NCBI GenBank assembly: GCA_026005095.1 | Contig: BPKK01000001.1 | Coordinates: forward strand, 124,001-188,000 | Length of the DNA stretch: 64,000 bases | Source of the DNA: Silanimonas sp. | GTDB lineage: Bacteria > Pseudomonadota > Gammaproteobacteria > Xanthomonadales > Xanthomonadaceae | Direction of reading: 5' to 3' | Part shown: positions 40,423 to 51,467 of the stretch, one piece after another | Layout of the letters: each line of letters opens with the position of its first letter | How positions within the stretch are numbered: position 1 is the stretch's first letter | Notes under the pieces: generated by a model | The model's input: the letters and a program-made list of their open reading frames with translations, nothing else | The model's database searches: none | What the model was told of the DNA's origin: nothing | Program-made: the position numbers and the translations under genes

Positions 40423-43400
40423 TCAGAAGCGGTAGCGAACGGTCAGCTGCGCAGTCCAACGGGACTCGCCACGACGGTCGCGGAAGAAAGTCGAGTCCGG
40501 CGTATTGAAGCGGTAGACGTACTTGCCCGTCGATGCGTCGATGCCACCGTACTCGACGACACCGCGGTTGAACGGGAAGGAATACTCCTCGATCAATCCC
40601 CAGTCCGAATTCAGCAGGTTGCCGAAGTTCAAGATATCAAGGGCGATCTCACCCTTGTGACCTTCGGCGAAGCCCGGGATTTCCTGGGAGATCCGCACGT
40701 CGACGGTATTCACCCACGGACCGCGCGCCGCATTGCGCTCGGCCACTTGGCCGCGGATCGAGTTCAGGTACGCATCGCTCTCGACGAAGCTCCAGAACGC
40801 CGCCTCTTCTGCCGCCGAGCCGAAAAGTACATCGCCGGGGCTGCTCGGCATGTAGAAGAGATCGTTCCCGGAGACGCCGTCGCCGTTGGCATCGTTGTCG
40901 AAGACATAGCTGAAGGGACGACCCGCGCGACCTTCATAGAACGCCGAAACCTTCGTCTCATAGCCTGCGAAGAAATTGTGCTTCCACGCCACCGCCGCCG
41001 TGATGCGGTCACGCACCGCGTAGTTGGCTCGGTATTCCTTCTCCTCGTGATTGAACACCGAGGCACCGTTCCAATTCGAGATGGCTCGACTGGAGGTGAG
41101 CGGGCTGACTTCCGTAGCGTTCGTGTAGGCGTAGGCCACCTGCCAGAACCAATCACTATTGCCAAAGGGCTTCTGCAGGGAGAGCGTCAGGTTCTCACCA
41201 CCGCCCTTGCTGGTCGGACGCGCAAGTACGACGTCGTTGAATCCAGCCGGGCGGTTCGCACGGGAGCTCACACCCGAGCCGCTGCCGAACTGATTCCATC
41301 GGGCAGGGTCGTAACCATTGGCATTCCAGAACATCTGGCGGCCATCAGGACCGGTGCCAGTCGGGGCCCCAAGTGCAAGATGCTCGTAGTAGATGCCCTC
41401 GTTGACCTCGGTGAGGAGCAGTTCCGCGGTTCCGACGAGCCCCCAGAACGGAAGCTCATGATCAAAGGCGAGGTTTGCCTTCCAGACCGAAGGCTGCTTG
41501 AGCGATGGATCGACGATATCCACATCCGTACGCGGCTGACCGCCCACGACCAAGAGCGGCTGGTTGTCCGGATCAAGCGTCGGAGTGATCGGTGCGCCAG
41601 TGCAGCTGGCGAGGCCGCCCGTACCGCAACCGTAGACGAAGATCGTGCGGCCGTTGTTGGTGAACGGATTGGAGAGCCAGACGCTGGGCGCGGCGCCCTG
41701 GAACAGGCCGATGCCGCCACGGAGCTGGGTGGGACGATCACTATCGAAGGTGTAGTTGAAGCCGAAGCGGGGCTGGAAGAGCCCATTCCCATCGATTGTG
41801 CCGTCGTTACGCAGACCGAACGTGTCGAGGACGCTCTGATTGAAGAGCGGTTTGTCATCGATGGCCGGCATGTCGTAACGCACACCGAAGGTCAGGGTGA
41901 GGTTGTAGTTGACCGCCCACGTGTCCTGCACGAACAGGCCCAGGTTCTCGTATGTCCAATTCGCCGCCGTGTCGTTGACCGAAAAGCCAGCCTGCGGCGT
42001 ACGGTAGACGTATTCACGAACGATGCCGTTCTGGAAGTTCGCGAGACTTCCGAAACGATAGCGACCCAGCGAGGACTCGAGGAACAGGTTGAAAATGTCG
42101 TTCTGCTCCCAGTCGGCGCCGAACTTGATCTCATGATCGCCGAGGAACAGGTTGCCCGCGGCGAACACGTTGGTCGTGTCTGTACTCAGCACGTTGGCAT
42201 GACGGAACTGCTCGGTACCGAAATTGAGCTGGTTCGGGCCGATGTCGATCACGACTTGCGGCAGGCGCGAGAAGGTGTTCGGAGCCGAATCGTAGGTACG
42301 CGAGGTGAGCTTGAGCTCGGTCGAGAAGCGGTCGCTCCAGTCACTGAACAGCTCGGCATTGACCGTTTCGAAGGTCTTGACCTGGTCATACCAGTGACTG
42401 GAGAGCGAGAGGTCATCACGGTCATTGTTCGGCGTGATGACCTGGTTCTGCTCGGTTTTGTTGTAACGCAGGCTCGCGCGCTGGTTGTCAGAAATGTTCC
42501 AGTCCAGCTTGAAGAGCAGGTCTTCGGTGTTATCGCTGACTTCGTCGAGACGCTCACCAATCGATGCACCATACCGGGTCTGGGCAATGCCAATCGCCTG
42601 ATCGATCTCGGCTTGGGTGATGGCCACCGGATTGGTCGCCGAGCTGCCGATCGGGCCGAACTCGGCACCCGGGTTGGACGTCTGCTTGAAATCCTCGTAA
42701 GCGAGGAAGAAGAACAGCTTGTCCTTGACGATCGGGCCACCCAGCGTCAGCGCCCAAGTATTCTCATCCTCGAAGCCGAGGAACGACCGCCCGTCGAAAT
42801 CGCCCACCGCGTCATTATTGCGATAGACGTAAGCAACCGAGCCCTTGAACTCGTTGGTACCGGACTTGGTGACGGCGTTGATGTTGGCGCCCGTGTAGCC
42901 GGTCTGGGTCACGTCATAGTTCGAGACGTTGACCTGCACCTCCTCGATCGCGTCGATCGAGATCGGCTGACGGCCCGTTGGCAAATTGTTGGCCTCCAAA
43001 CCGAACGTGTCGGACGTATTCACGCCGTCGATCGTGATGCGGTTATACCGGCTGTTCTGACCAGCCGCCGAGATCTCGCCACGCTCCTTGTCGGTCTGTG
43101 AGATCCGCGGATCGAGGCGGGCGTAGTCCTGCAGGTTGCGCTGGATCGAGGCGAAGCTGTCGAGCTGGTCGCGGGTGATCACCGAGCCGGCGCCCACGGC
43201 GGTGGCGCTGAAGGGCGAGTAGCCGATATCGGCCGCAGTCACCTCCACCGTCTCGATGGTGGTGGGCGTAGCGCCGAGCAGCGCGTTCACCTGGGTGGTC
43301 TCGGCGAGCTGCAGGAAGACGTTGTCGATGGTCTCGGTCTTGCCGTCCTTGGTGATGGTGACGCGGTATGGGCCGCCCACGCGCAGACCGCGAGCCGAGT

Positions 43401-43614
43401 AGCGGCCGTTGGCGTCGGTGACCGCCTGCGAGACCGTGCCCGAGGGCAGATGGGTGATCGTGACCTGGGCGCCGGCAACCACCGTCTGCTCGGCGGTGGT
43501 GACACGACCGCCGATGTTGGCCGTGGTGTTCTGGGCCATGGCGGGGGCGGTCGCGAGGGCGATGGCGAGACCGAGCGCGAGCTTCGAGTAACGCACCTTG
43601 CTGCGATGATTCAT
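40423..43614 (-). CDS. Oar-like TonB-dependent receptor with N-terminal carboxypeptidase-regulatory-like domain
   Basis: 1063 aa; NIGGRVTTAEQTVVAGAQVTITHLPSGTVSQAVTDANGRYSARGLRVGGPYRVTI; plug with EISAAGQNSRYNRITIDGVNTSDTFGLEANNLPTGRQPISIDAIEEVQVNVSNYDVTQTGYTGANINAVTKSG. Confidence 0.93.
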   Translation of the reverse strand: MNHRSKVRYSKLALGLAIALATAPAMAQNTTANIGGRVTTAEQTVVAGAQVTITHLPSGTVSQAVTDANGRYSARGLRVGGPYRVTITKDGKTETIDNVFLQLAETTQVNALLGATPTTIETVEVTAADIGYSPFSATAVGAGSVITRDQLDSFASIQRNLQDYARLDPRISQTDKERGEISAAGQNSRYNRITIDGVNTSDTFGLEANNLPTGRQPISIDAIEEVQVNVSNYDVTQTGYTGANINAVTKSGTNEFKGSVAYVYRNNDAVGDFDGRSFLGFEDENTWALTLGGPIVKDKLFFFLAYEDFKQTSNPGAEFGPIGSSATNPVAITQAEIDQAIGIAQTRYGASIGERLDEVSDNTEDLLFKLDWNISDNQRASLRYNKTEQNQVITPNNDRDDLSLSSHWYDQVKTFETVNAELFSDWSDRFSTELKLTSRTYDSAPNTFSRLPQVVIDIGPNQLNFGTEQFRHANVLSTDTTNVFAAGNLFLGDHEIKFGADWEQNDIFNLFLESSLGRYRFGSLANFQNGIVREYVYRTPQAGFSVNDTAANWTYENLGLFVQDTWAVNYNLTLTFGVRYDMPAIDDKPLFNQSVLDTFGLRNDGTIDGNGLFQPRFGFNYTFDSDRPTQLRGGIGLFQGAAPSVWLSNPFTNNGRTIFVYGCGTGGLASCTGAPITPTLDPDNQPLLVVGGQPRTDVDIVDPSLKQPSVWKANLAFDHELPFWGLVGTAELLLTEVNEGIYYEHLALGAPTGTGPDGRQMFWNANGYDPARWNQFGSGSGVSSRANRPAGFNDVVLARPTSKGGGENLTLSLQKPFGNSDWFWQVAYAYTNATEVSPLTSSRAISNWNGASVFNHEEKEYRANYAVRDRITAAVAWKHNFFAGYETKVSAFYEGRAGRPFSYVFDNDANGDGVSGNDLFYMPSSPGDVLFGSAAEEAAFWSFVESDAYLNSIRGQVAERNAARGPWVNTVDVRISQEIPGFAEGHKGEIALDILNFGNLLNSDWGLIEEYSFPFNRGVVEYGGIDASTGKYVYRFNTPDSTFFRDRRGESRWTAQLTVRYRF

Positions 43615-43748
43615 GTTGTGACCTGCTCAGGGTTCCTGCGGAAGAGAATCGGAAGCGGCACGGGCCGCCCCGGAGGACGAGCGCGGCCGCGATCGGGCGG
43701 AGGCACTCGCTTCTAACCGCCGTCGACTGCGGACGGGCTTCTTTGGCA

Positions 43749-43806
43749 ATGGCAGTCTAACGACAGTTTAACAGCCTAGGCGGCTCAGATGACAGCACGG
43801 TGACAG
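43749..43806 (-). promoter_or_regulatory. Two Pho-box-like direct-repeat elements upstream of Oar-like receptor
   Basis: Minus strand CTGTCAC-CGTG-CTGTCAT (43789-43806) and CTGTCGT-TAGA-CTGCCAT (43749-43766), with an additional CTGTTAA half-site (43768-43774). Confidence 0.65.
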
Positions 43807-43857
43807 CCGTCTCACGGCGGTCATGGACGCCCGCTCCGCCGTCCCCGGGGCCGGCTT

Positions 43858-44466
43858 TCAGCCCGGCGGGGCCCAGCCGAGGTAGGCCGCGAGGCCGTCC
43901 AGGAACATCTGGACGGAAATGGCCACCAGCACCATGCCCATCAGCCGCTCCAAGGCGGTCAGGGCGCGGCGGCCGAGCAGGCGGTAGAGCCGGGTGGCCG
44001 AGAACAGGATGGCGGCGGTGGCCGCCCAGGCCAGCAGCAGGGCCAGGCTCCAGTCGAGCAGGCGGTCGGGCTCCTTGGAGCCCATCAGCATCACTGCCGC
44101 CATGCCGGAGGGGCCGGCCACCAGGGGCACGGCCATGGGCACGATGAAGGGCTCGCCGTCCGGCGTGTCGCCGAAGATGCCCTCGGGGGCCGGGAAGATC
44201 ATCCGCAGGCCGATCAGGAACAGGATGATGCCGCCGGCGATGCTCACCGACTCCTGCCGCAGATGGATGAAGTCGAGGATGTAGCGGCCGGCGAACAGGA
44301 ATAGGAACAGCACGGCCAGCGCGATCACCAGCTCGCGGGCCAGCACCCGGCGCCGCCGGTGCTCGGGCACGGGCTTGAGCAGGCTCAAGAACACCGGCAC
44401 GTTGCCCAGCGGGTCGAGGATGAGGAACAGCAGCACCGCCGCGGCGAAGAGGCTGGAATCCTGCAC
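43858..44466 (-). CDS. MarC family integral membrane protein
   Basis: FLILDPLGNVPVFLSLL...VSIAGGIILFLIGLRMIF...FIVPMAVPLVAGPSGMAAVMLM. Confidence 0.92.
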   Translation of the reverse strand: MQDSSLFAAAVLLFLILDPLGNVPVFLSLLKPVPEHRRRRVLARELVIALAVLFLFLFAGRYILDFIHLRQESVSIAGGIILFLIGLRMIFPAPEGIFGDTPDGEPFIVPMAVPLVAGPSGMAAVMLMGSKEPDRLLDWSLALLLAWAATAAILFSATRLYRLLGRRALTALERLMGMVLVAISVQMFLDGLAAYLGWAPPG

Positions 44467-44475
44467 GGGGCTCCT

Positions 44476-45252
44476 TCAGGCGATCGCGGTGGCGGCCGGT
44501 GAGGCCGGGGCGGGGACGTGGATTCGGCCGCGCTGTTCGGCGCCGGCCGGCGAAAGCAGGTGCACGCAGGCCCCGGCATAGGCCTCGGGGCCGGGCACGC
44601 GCAACATGGCCTCGTCGACGAAGGCGCGGCTGCGCAGGGCGGTACGCATGGGGCCGGGCTGCAGGCCGCTCACCCGCACCGTCGAGCGGTCGGTCTCGGC
44701 ATGCAGCAGGCGCACCAGGGCCTCGCCGGCGGCCTGGGTGAGGCCATAGGCGCCCCAGTAGGGCCGCAGCACCCGCTCCGGGGCGTCGAGCACGAAGACC
44801 ACCGCGGCATCCGGGGCCTTGTGCAGCAGGGGCAGGCAGGCCTGGGTGAGGAACCAGCGGGCGTTGAGGTTCACCTGCACCTGGCGGGCGAACTGCTCGG
44901 GCGGGGTGTTCGCGAGCGGCGTAAGACCGGCGAAGTCGGCGGCACAATGCAGCAGGCCGTCGAGCCGCCCCAGCTCGCGCTCGATGGTGTCGGCCAGGGT
45001 TTCCATGTCGGCCGGATCGGCGCCGGCGAGATCCATGGGATAGAGCGCCGGCTCCGGGCCGAGGGCCTTGAGGGCGTCGTACACCCGGCCCAGCTTGGGC
45101 ACCCGCCGCCCCAGCAGCACTACGGTGGCGCCGGCACGGGCACAGGCCTTCGCTGCCTCGGCCCCGAGACCGCCATGCGCACCGGTGATCAGCACCACGC
45201 GCCCCTCGAGCGGCTGCGGCACCACCTCGGGGAAGGGCACGAACTCGCTCAT
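44476..45252 (-). CDS. SDR-family oxidoreductase (YciK-like)
   Basis: LEGRVVLITGAHGGLGAEAAKACARAGATVVLLGR; GAYGLTQAAGEALVRLL. Confidence 0.88.
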   Translation of the reverse strand: MSEFVPFPEVVPQPLEGRVVLITGAHGGLGAEAAKACARAGATVVLLGRRVPKLGRVYDALKALGPEPALYPMDLAGADPADMETLADTIERELGRLDGLLHCAADFAGLTPLANTPPEQFARQVQVNLNARWFLTQACLPLLHKAPDAAVVFVLDAPERVLRPYWGAYGLTQAAGEALVRLLHAETDRSTVRVSGLQPGPMRTALRSRAFVDEAMLRVPGPEAYAGACVHLLSPAGAEQRGRIHVPAPASPAATAIA

Positions 45253-45569
45253 GCCGCCTGCGCCTCGGCCACGATGCGCGCCAGCTCGCCGGCCTCGGCC
45301 AGCTCGACGATGATGTCGGCGCCACCGATCAGCTCGCCCTGCACGAAGAGCTGCGGAAAGGTGGGCCAGTTGGAATAGCGCGGTAGCGCGGCCCGGATCT
45401 CGGGGTCGGCCATCACGTTGACCGTGTGCAGCCGGGGGGCGCCGGCGGCGCGCAGGGCCTCGACGGCGCGCTGTGAATAGCCGCACATCGGAAACTCCGG
45501 CGTGCCCTTCATGTAGAGCACCACCGGGTGCGCTGCGAGTTCCGCCCTGATCCGTTCCGTCACCGCCAT
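45249..45569 (-). CDS. grxD: Monothiol glutaredoxin (Grx4/GrxD)
   Basis: VVLYMKGTPEFPMCGYSQRAVEALRAAG...YSNWPTFPQLFVQGELIGGADIIVEL (CGYS). Confidence 0.96.
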   Translation of the reverse strand: MAVTERIRAELAAHPVVLYMKGTPEFPMCGYSQRAVEALRAAGAPRLHTVNVMADPEIRAALPRYSNWPTFPQLFVQGELIGGADIIVELAEAGELARIVAEAQAA

Positions 45570-45692
45570 CGGCGTCCCTCCGGATGTTCACGACACCGGC
45601 ACCGGTGGCCGGCGCCGCACAGGCTATGATTTTAGCCCCTGAGGCGGTGCCGCCGCCTCCCCCTTCCACGCCATCCGCCACCGGAGAGCCCC

Positions 45693-46270
45693 ATGGCCAT
45701 CACCCTGCCCCCCCTGCCCTACGCCCGCGACGCCCTCGCCCCGCACATCTCGGCCGAGACCATCGACTTCCACTATGGCAAGCACCACCAGGCCTACGTG
45801 GACAACCTCAACAAGCAGATCGCCGGCACCGAGTTCGAGGCCATGGACCTCGAGAGCATCGTGAAGAAGTCGCAGGGCGGCATGTTCAACAACGCCGCGC
45901 AGGTGTGGAACCACACCTTCTACTGGAACTGCCTGAAGCCGAACGGCGGCGGTGAGCCCACGGGCCGGCTGGCCGAGGCCATCAACGCCGCCTTCGGCTC
46001 CTTCCAGGCCTTCAAGGAACAATTCACCCAGACCGCGCTGACCACCTTCGGCTCCGGCTGGGCCTGGCTGGTGCAGCGCCCGGACGGCGCGCTGGCGCTG
46101 GTCTCGACCTCGAACGCTGCCACCCCGATCACCGGCGCCGACACCCCGCTGCTGACCTGCGATGTGTGGGAGCACGCCTACTACGTCGACTACCGCAATG
46201 CCCGCGCCAAGTACGTCGAGGCCTTCTGGAACCTGGTGAACTGGGACTTCGTCGCCCGCCAGATGCGTTG

Positions 46271-46271
<1 letters not shown>
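45693..46271 (+). CDS. sodB: Fe-superoxide dismutase
   Basis: [27 protein letters not shown]...[20 protein letters not shown]...[31 protein letters not shown]. Confidence 0.97.
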
Positions 46272-47299
<1,028 letters not shown>

Positions 47300-47317
47300 A
47301 GGCGCGGCGGAAGCCCT

Positions 47318-48460
47318 TCAGCCGCGCAATCGCGCCAGCACCGGAGCGAACTCGGCCTCGCGGCCCAGCGCCGATGCTACCCGCTGCAGTTCCACGGCCA
47401 GCCCGGCGCGGTCATCGGCGCGCAGGGTGGCATGCCCCACCTTGCGCCCGGCACGCGGTGACTTGCCGTAGTCGTGCCAGTGCCCGGCCGGGCTGGCCAG
47501 CAGCGGCGCGGCCGGCGGCAGCTCGCCCACCCAGTTCAACATCACGCTGTGGCCGAGCGCATCGGTGCTGCCGAGCGGCAGGCCGAGCACGGCGCGTAGG
47601 TGGTTCTGGAACTGCGAGGTCTCGGCGCCCTCGATCGTCCAGTGCCCGGAGTTGTGCACCCGCGGCGCCATCTCGTTGGCCAGCAGCTCGCCTCCGCGCA
47701 CGAAGAGCTCGAGGGCGAACACGCCAACATAGTCGAGCGCCTCGGCCACGGTGCGGGCATGGGCCACGGCCCGCGGCGCCAGTGCCTCGGCGCCGGCAGC
47801 CGGCGCCATCGAAGCCGAGAGAATGCCCATGCGGTGCCAGTTCTCGGTGAGCGGCCAGGCCCGGAACGCACCGTCTCGGCCGCGCACCGCCACCACCGAG
47901 ACCTCGCGCTCGAAGGGCACGAAGGCTTCGAGGATCAGGCCCACGCTGGCGGCCTGCGGGCCCAGCGCCTGCCAGGCGGCGTCGAGGTCCTCCGGCGACG
48001 TCAAGCGGAACTGCCCCTTGCCGTCATAGCCCAGGCGGCGGGTCTTGAGGATGCAGGGCGTGCCGATGTGCGCCAGCGCCGCCGCCAGCGAGTCCCTCGA
48101 ATCCACGGCGGCGAAGGCCGGGGTATTGATGCCGAGTTCGTTGAACAGGGTTTTCTCGGCTAGCCGGTCCTGGGCCACGGCCAGCGCGCGCGGGGCCGGG
48201 AACACCGGGATGCGCGCCGCCAGCCACTCGGCGCTCTCGGCCGGCACGTTCTCGAAATCGAAGGTGGCGACATCGACCTTGCGGGCGAATTCGGCCAGCG
48301 CCGTCTCATCGCGCCAGTCGCCCACCACCATCGGCACGAACTGCCCGGCGCAGGCCTCGGCACTGGTGTCCATCACCAGGAAGCGCAGACCGAGCGGCGC
48401 GCCCGCCAGCGCCAGCATGCGTGCGAGCTGCCCGCCGCCAAGGATGCCGACGGTGCTCAT
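47318..48460 (-). CDS. purK: 5-(carboxyamino)imidazole ribonucleotide synthase
   Basis: [31 protein letters not shown]...[14 protein letters not shown]...[34 protein letters not shown]. Confidence 0.96.
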   Translation of the reverse strand: MSTVGILGGGQLARMLALAGAPLGLRFLVMDTSAEACAGQFVPMVVGDWRDETALAEFARKVDVATFDFENVPAESAEWLAARIPVFPAPRALAVAQDRLAEKTLFNELGINTPAFAAVDSRDSLAAALAHIGTPCILKTRRLGYDGKGQFRLTSPEDLDAAWQALGPQAASVGLILEAFVPFEREVSVVAVRGRDGAFRAWPLTENWHRMGILSASMAPAAGAEALAPRAVAHARTVAEALDYVGVFALELFVRGGELLANEMAPRVHNSGHWTIEGAETSQFQNHLRAVLGLPLGSTDALGHSVMLNWVGELPPAAPLLASPAGHWHDYGKSPRAGRKVGHATLRADDRAGLAVELQRVASALGREAEFAPVLARLRG

Positions 48461-48975
48461 GCCCGTGGGTCCGGCTGGGCCAGCACGGCCTCGGTCTGTT
48501 CGCGGCGGAAAGCCGCGAGCGCCGCGGCGATGGCCGGATGATCGTGCGCCAGCAGGGCGGCGGCGAACAGCCCGGCATTGGCTGCGCCGGCCGCGCCGAT
48601 GGCGAAGGTGGCCACCGGGATGCCGGCCGGCATCTGCACGATCGAGAGCAGGGAATCGAGGCCGTTCAGCGTCCTGCTCTGCACCGGCACGCCGAGCACC
48701 GGCACGGCGGTCTTGGCCGCCAGCATGCCCGGGAGGTGGGCGGCGCCGCCGGCCCCGGCGATGATGGCGCGCAGGCCGCGCGCGGCGGCCTGTTCGGCGT
48801 ACTGGAACAGCAGATCCGGGGTGCGGTGCGCGCTCACCACCCGCACTTCGTGCGGCACGCCCAAGCGCTGCAAGCGTTCGACGGCGTGCTGCATCGTCTC
48901 CCAGTCGGAACGCGATCCCATCACCACGCCCACCCGCGGAGTCGCGTGCGCGGTGTCCTGTCCAGCAGCCTGCAT
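48457..48975 (-). CDS. purE: 5-(carboxyamino)imidazole ribonucleotide mutase
   Basis: [21 protein letters not shown]...[42 protein letters not shown]. Confidence 0.96.
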   Translation of the reverse strand: MQAAGQDTAHATPRVGVVMGSRSDWETMQHAVERLQRLGVPHEVRVVSAHRTPDLLFQYAEQAAARGLRAIIAGAGGAAHLPGMLAAKTAVPVLGVPVQSRTLNGLDSLLSIVQMPAGIPVATFAIGAAGAANAGLFAAALLAHDHPAIAAALAAFRREQTEAVLAQPDPRA

Positions 48976-49040
48976 GGCGAGCCTCTCCGGCAAAAGCGTA
49001 TTCTAGACCCTTCTCCCCGACGCGCCCCAGCCATCCCCGC

Positions 49041-49310
49041 ATGGACCGCTCGCTGCTCGACCTGCTGGTCTGCCCGGCCACCCACCAGCCCCTGCACCGG
49101 CTCGACGCCCGCCAGCGCGAGGCGGTGAATGCCGCCATCGCCCGCAACGAGGTGCTGCGCGGCGACGGGCGCTTCCAGACCGAGCTGCTGGCCGACGCGC
49201 TGGCCACCCGCGATGGCCGCAGCGTCTACCGCATCGACGACGGGATCCCGGTGCTGCTCGAGGACGAGCGCCTGCAGACCGCCGGCATCGATGGCCTCGC
49301 CGCCCGCTGA
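49041..49310 (+). CDS. Trm112-like/UPF0434-type small zinc-ribbon-like protein
   Basis: MDRSLLDLLVCPATHQPLHRLD...DGRSVYRIDDGIPVLLEDERL. Confidence 0.8.
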   Translation: MDRSLLDLLVCPATHQPLHRLDARQREAVNAAIARNEVLRGDGRFQTELLADALATRDGRSVYRIDDGIPVLLEDERLQTAGIDGLAAR

Positions 49311-50187
49311 TCCGGCGCAGGCGGGCCGGTCCGCCGTGACGCCACCCGATCCGGCCCTGATCGAGGCGCAAGTGCGGGCGGCGCTGGCCGAAGACATCGG
49401 CCCCGGCGATGCCACCGCGCAGCTGCTCGAGGACGGCCCCGCCGAAGCCTTCGTGGTGTGCAAGGAGGCGGCGGTGATCGCCGGCCGGCCCTGGTTCGAC
49501 GCCTGCTTTCACGCGCTCGACCCGGCCATGGCGATCGACTGGGCCGTGGCCGAGGGCGAGCACGTCGCCCCCGGCACCCGGCTCTGCACCCTGCGCGGCC
49601 GCAGCCGGGCGCTGGTGAGCGCGGAGCGCACCGCGCTCAACTTCCTGCAGACCCTCTCGGCCACCGCCACCACCACTGCACGCTACGTGGCCGCCCTCGC
49701 CGGCAGCCGCACCCGCGTGCTCGACACCCGCAAGACCCTGCCGGGGCTACGCCTCGCCCAGAAGTACGCGGTGCGGGTCGGCGGCGGGGTGAACCACCGC
49801 ATGGGCCTGCACGATGCCGTGATGCTGAAGGAGAACCACATCGCCGCCGCCGGTTCGATCACCGAGGCGGTGCGCCGCGCCCGGGCCCTGCACCCCACCC
49901 TGCCGCTGATCATCGAGGTGGAGACACTGGACGAGCTCGAGGAGGCACTGGCCACCGGCTGCAGCCGCATCCTGGTGGATGACTTCGACGAGCCCATGCT
50001 GGCCGAGGCGGTGCGCCGCGCCGCCGGCCGGGTGCCGCTGGAAGTCTCCGGCGGCGTCTCGCTGGAACGGCTGCCGGCGCTGGCCGCCACCGGCGTCGAT
50101 TACGTCTCGGTCGGGGCGCTCACCAAACACGTGCGCGCCATCGACCTCTCGCTCAGGATCAGCGCCCCAGCACCAGCCAGGCGATGA
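49291..50187 (+). CDS. nadC: Nicotinate-nucleotide (quinolinate) pyrophosphorylase; start could instead be the GTG at 49336
   Basis: ALAEDIGPGDATAQLL...ERTALNFLQTLSATATTTARYV...TRKTLPGLRLAQKYAVRVGGGVNHRMGLHDAVMLKENHI. Confidence 0.95.
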   Translation: MASPPADPAQAGRSAVTPPDPALIEAQVRAALAEDIGPGDATAQLLEDGPAEAFVVCKEAAVIAGRPWFDACFHALDPAMAIDWAVAEGEHVAPGTRLCTLRGRSRALVSAERTALNFLQTLSATATTTARYVAALAGSRTRVLDTRKTLPGLRLAQKYAVRVGGGVNHRMGLHDAVMLKENHIAAAGSITEAVRRARALHPTLPLIIEVETLDELEEALATGCSRILVDDFDEPMLAEAVRRAAGRVPLEVSGGVSLERLPALAATGVDYVSVGALTKHVRAIDLSLRISAPAPARR

Positions 50188-50992
50188 GGGCGAGCGAGCC
50201 TGCGATCACCCCCCCCGCCGTCACCTTCACCCAGCCCGGCACGCCCGCGGCCGCTGGCGACCGCGCCGCCGGCGCGGTCTTCTGCTGCACCTGCTGGATC
50301 TCCATACCGGGGGCGACCAGGATCAGCCGCACCTGGTCGAGGCGCAGCTCGTCGCCGGGCAACAGCTGGCCGGTCTGCACCCGCTTGTTGTTGATGTAGG
50401 TCCCGTTCGAGGAGCCCAGGTCTTCCACCAGCAGGCCCTGGGCATTCGGCTTCACCAGCGCATGGCGGCGCGAGATCTCGTCCACCGGGATGCTGATGTC
50501 GCATTCGGCGGAGCGGCCGATGGTCATCGGTCCTGGCACCCCGTACATCTTGCCGAAGGTGGTACCCGAAACCCCGCGCAGCACGAACTTGGGCGGCGCG
50601 GCACGCACCCGGGTGGCGCCGGTGTCGCCATCCAGCGCCATGGCCTGCGCAGCCGCCACCACCGAGGCCGGCAGCACGCCGCCCGCGGCACCACTGCTGG
50701 CCCGGGCCGGCTCCGAGGCCACGAACTTCACCGTGACCGGGCCAAAGCCCACGAGGTCACCGGTGCGCAGGGCGATGAGCTCGTTCACCGGCTTGCCGTT
50801 CACCGTGACGGGCCCGCTGCCCTCGGGCTTCTGCAGGTTGGCGCCGGTGCTGGTGACATGGATCTCGAAATGCCTGTGCTCGATACCGGGCAGAGCCAGC
50901 ACCACCGCCCCTTCCGGATCACTGCCGATGCGGTTGACTCCCATGCTGAGCAGCACGGTGGCATGCTCGCCGTTCGGAAACACCAGCTTCAT
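50159..50992 (-). CDS. Membrane-anchored protein with two FHA-like domains
   Basis: GVNRIGSDPEGAVVLALPGIEHRHFEIHV; MTIGRSAECDISIPVDEISRRHALVKPNAQGLLVEDLGSSNGTYINNKRV; C-terminal TM helix. Confidence 0.88.
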   Translation of the reverse strand: MKLVFPNGEHATVLLSMGVNRIGSDPEGAVVLALPGIEHRHFEIHVTSTGANLQKPEGSGPVTVNGKPVNELIALRTGDLVGFGPVTVKFVASEPARASSGAAGGVLPASVVAAAQAMALDGDTGATRVRAAPPKFVLRGVSGTTFGKMYGVPGPMTIGRSAECDISIPVDEISRRHALVKPNAQGLLVEDLGSSNGTYINNKRVQTGQLLPGDELRLDQVRLILVAPGMEIQQVQQKTAPAARSPAAAGVPGWVKVTAGGVIAGSLALIAWLVLGR

Positions 50993-51112
50993 CCGCTTCC
51001 CCCGTCGCGACGTTGCCCGCGCAGTGCGGGCCCAGGACATACAGTGTGCCGAGCGCCACGGCCTTCGTCACCCTCCCCCGGGAGGGACTTGCAGCTGCCG
51101 CACGCGACCTCC

Positions 51113-51457
51113 ATGTTCGGCGGCATGGATGCCCTGACCCTGCTCGGCCTCGGTGCCGCCACTGCCTTCGCCTGGAACTGGTGGGCCGACCGCCAGGCCG
51201 CCGACCAGGCCACCCGTCTCGCCCGCCAGGCCTGCGAACAGGCCGGGGTGATCTGGCTCGACCAGAACGTGCAGCGGGTGCGCAAGCGCCTGCAGCGCGG
51301 CGAGGACGGACGGCTCGGCTGGCGGCGCGACTTCGATTTCGAGTTCTCCCACAGCGGCGAGGAGCGGCAGCTGGGCCGCATCAGCCTGTTCGGCAGGCGG
51401 CTGCTGTCCCTGGTGGGACCGGAGCGCCCGCCACCGCTCATCTACGTCGGCCGCTGA
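51113..51457 (+). CDS. DUF3301-type hypothetical protein
   Basis: TAFAWNWWADRQAADQATRLARQACEQAGVIWLDQNVQRVRKRLQRGEDGRLGWRRDFDFEFSHSGEERQLGRI. Confidence 0.8.
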   Translation: MFGGMDALTLLGLGAATAFAWNWWADRQAADQATRLARQACEQAGVIWLDQNVQRVRKRLQRGEDGRLGWRRDFDFEFSHSGEERQLGRISLFGRRLLSLVGPERPPPLIYVGR

Positions 51458-51467
51458 GGGCCTCTGG

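Noticed and set aside
38980-43101. 1373-aa plus-strand ORF antisense to ppnN and the Oar-like receptor
   Set aside because: Antisense to two well-supported genes and low-complexity R/V/E/D/L composition typical of GC-rich antisense frames; no recognisable domain
44476-45681. Longer 401-aa fusion ORF for the SDR gene
   Set aside because: N-terminal extension is out of frame with grxD coding sequence; the ATG at 45252 gives a normal SDR start
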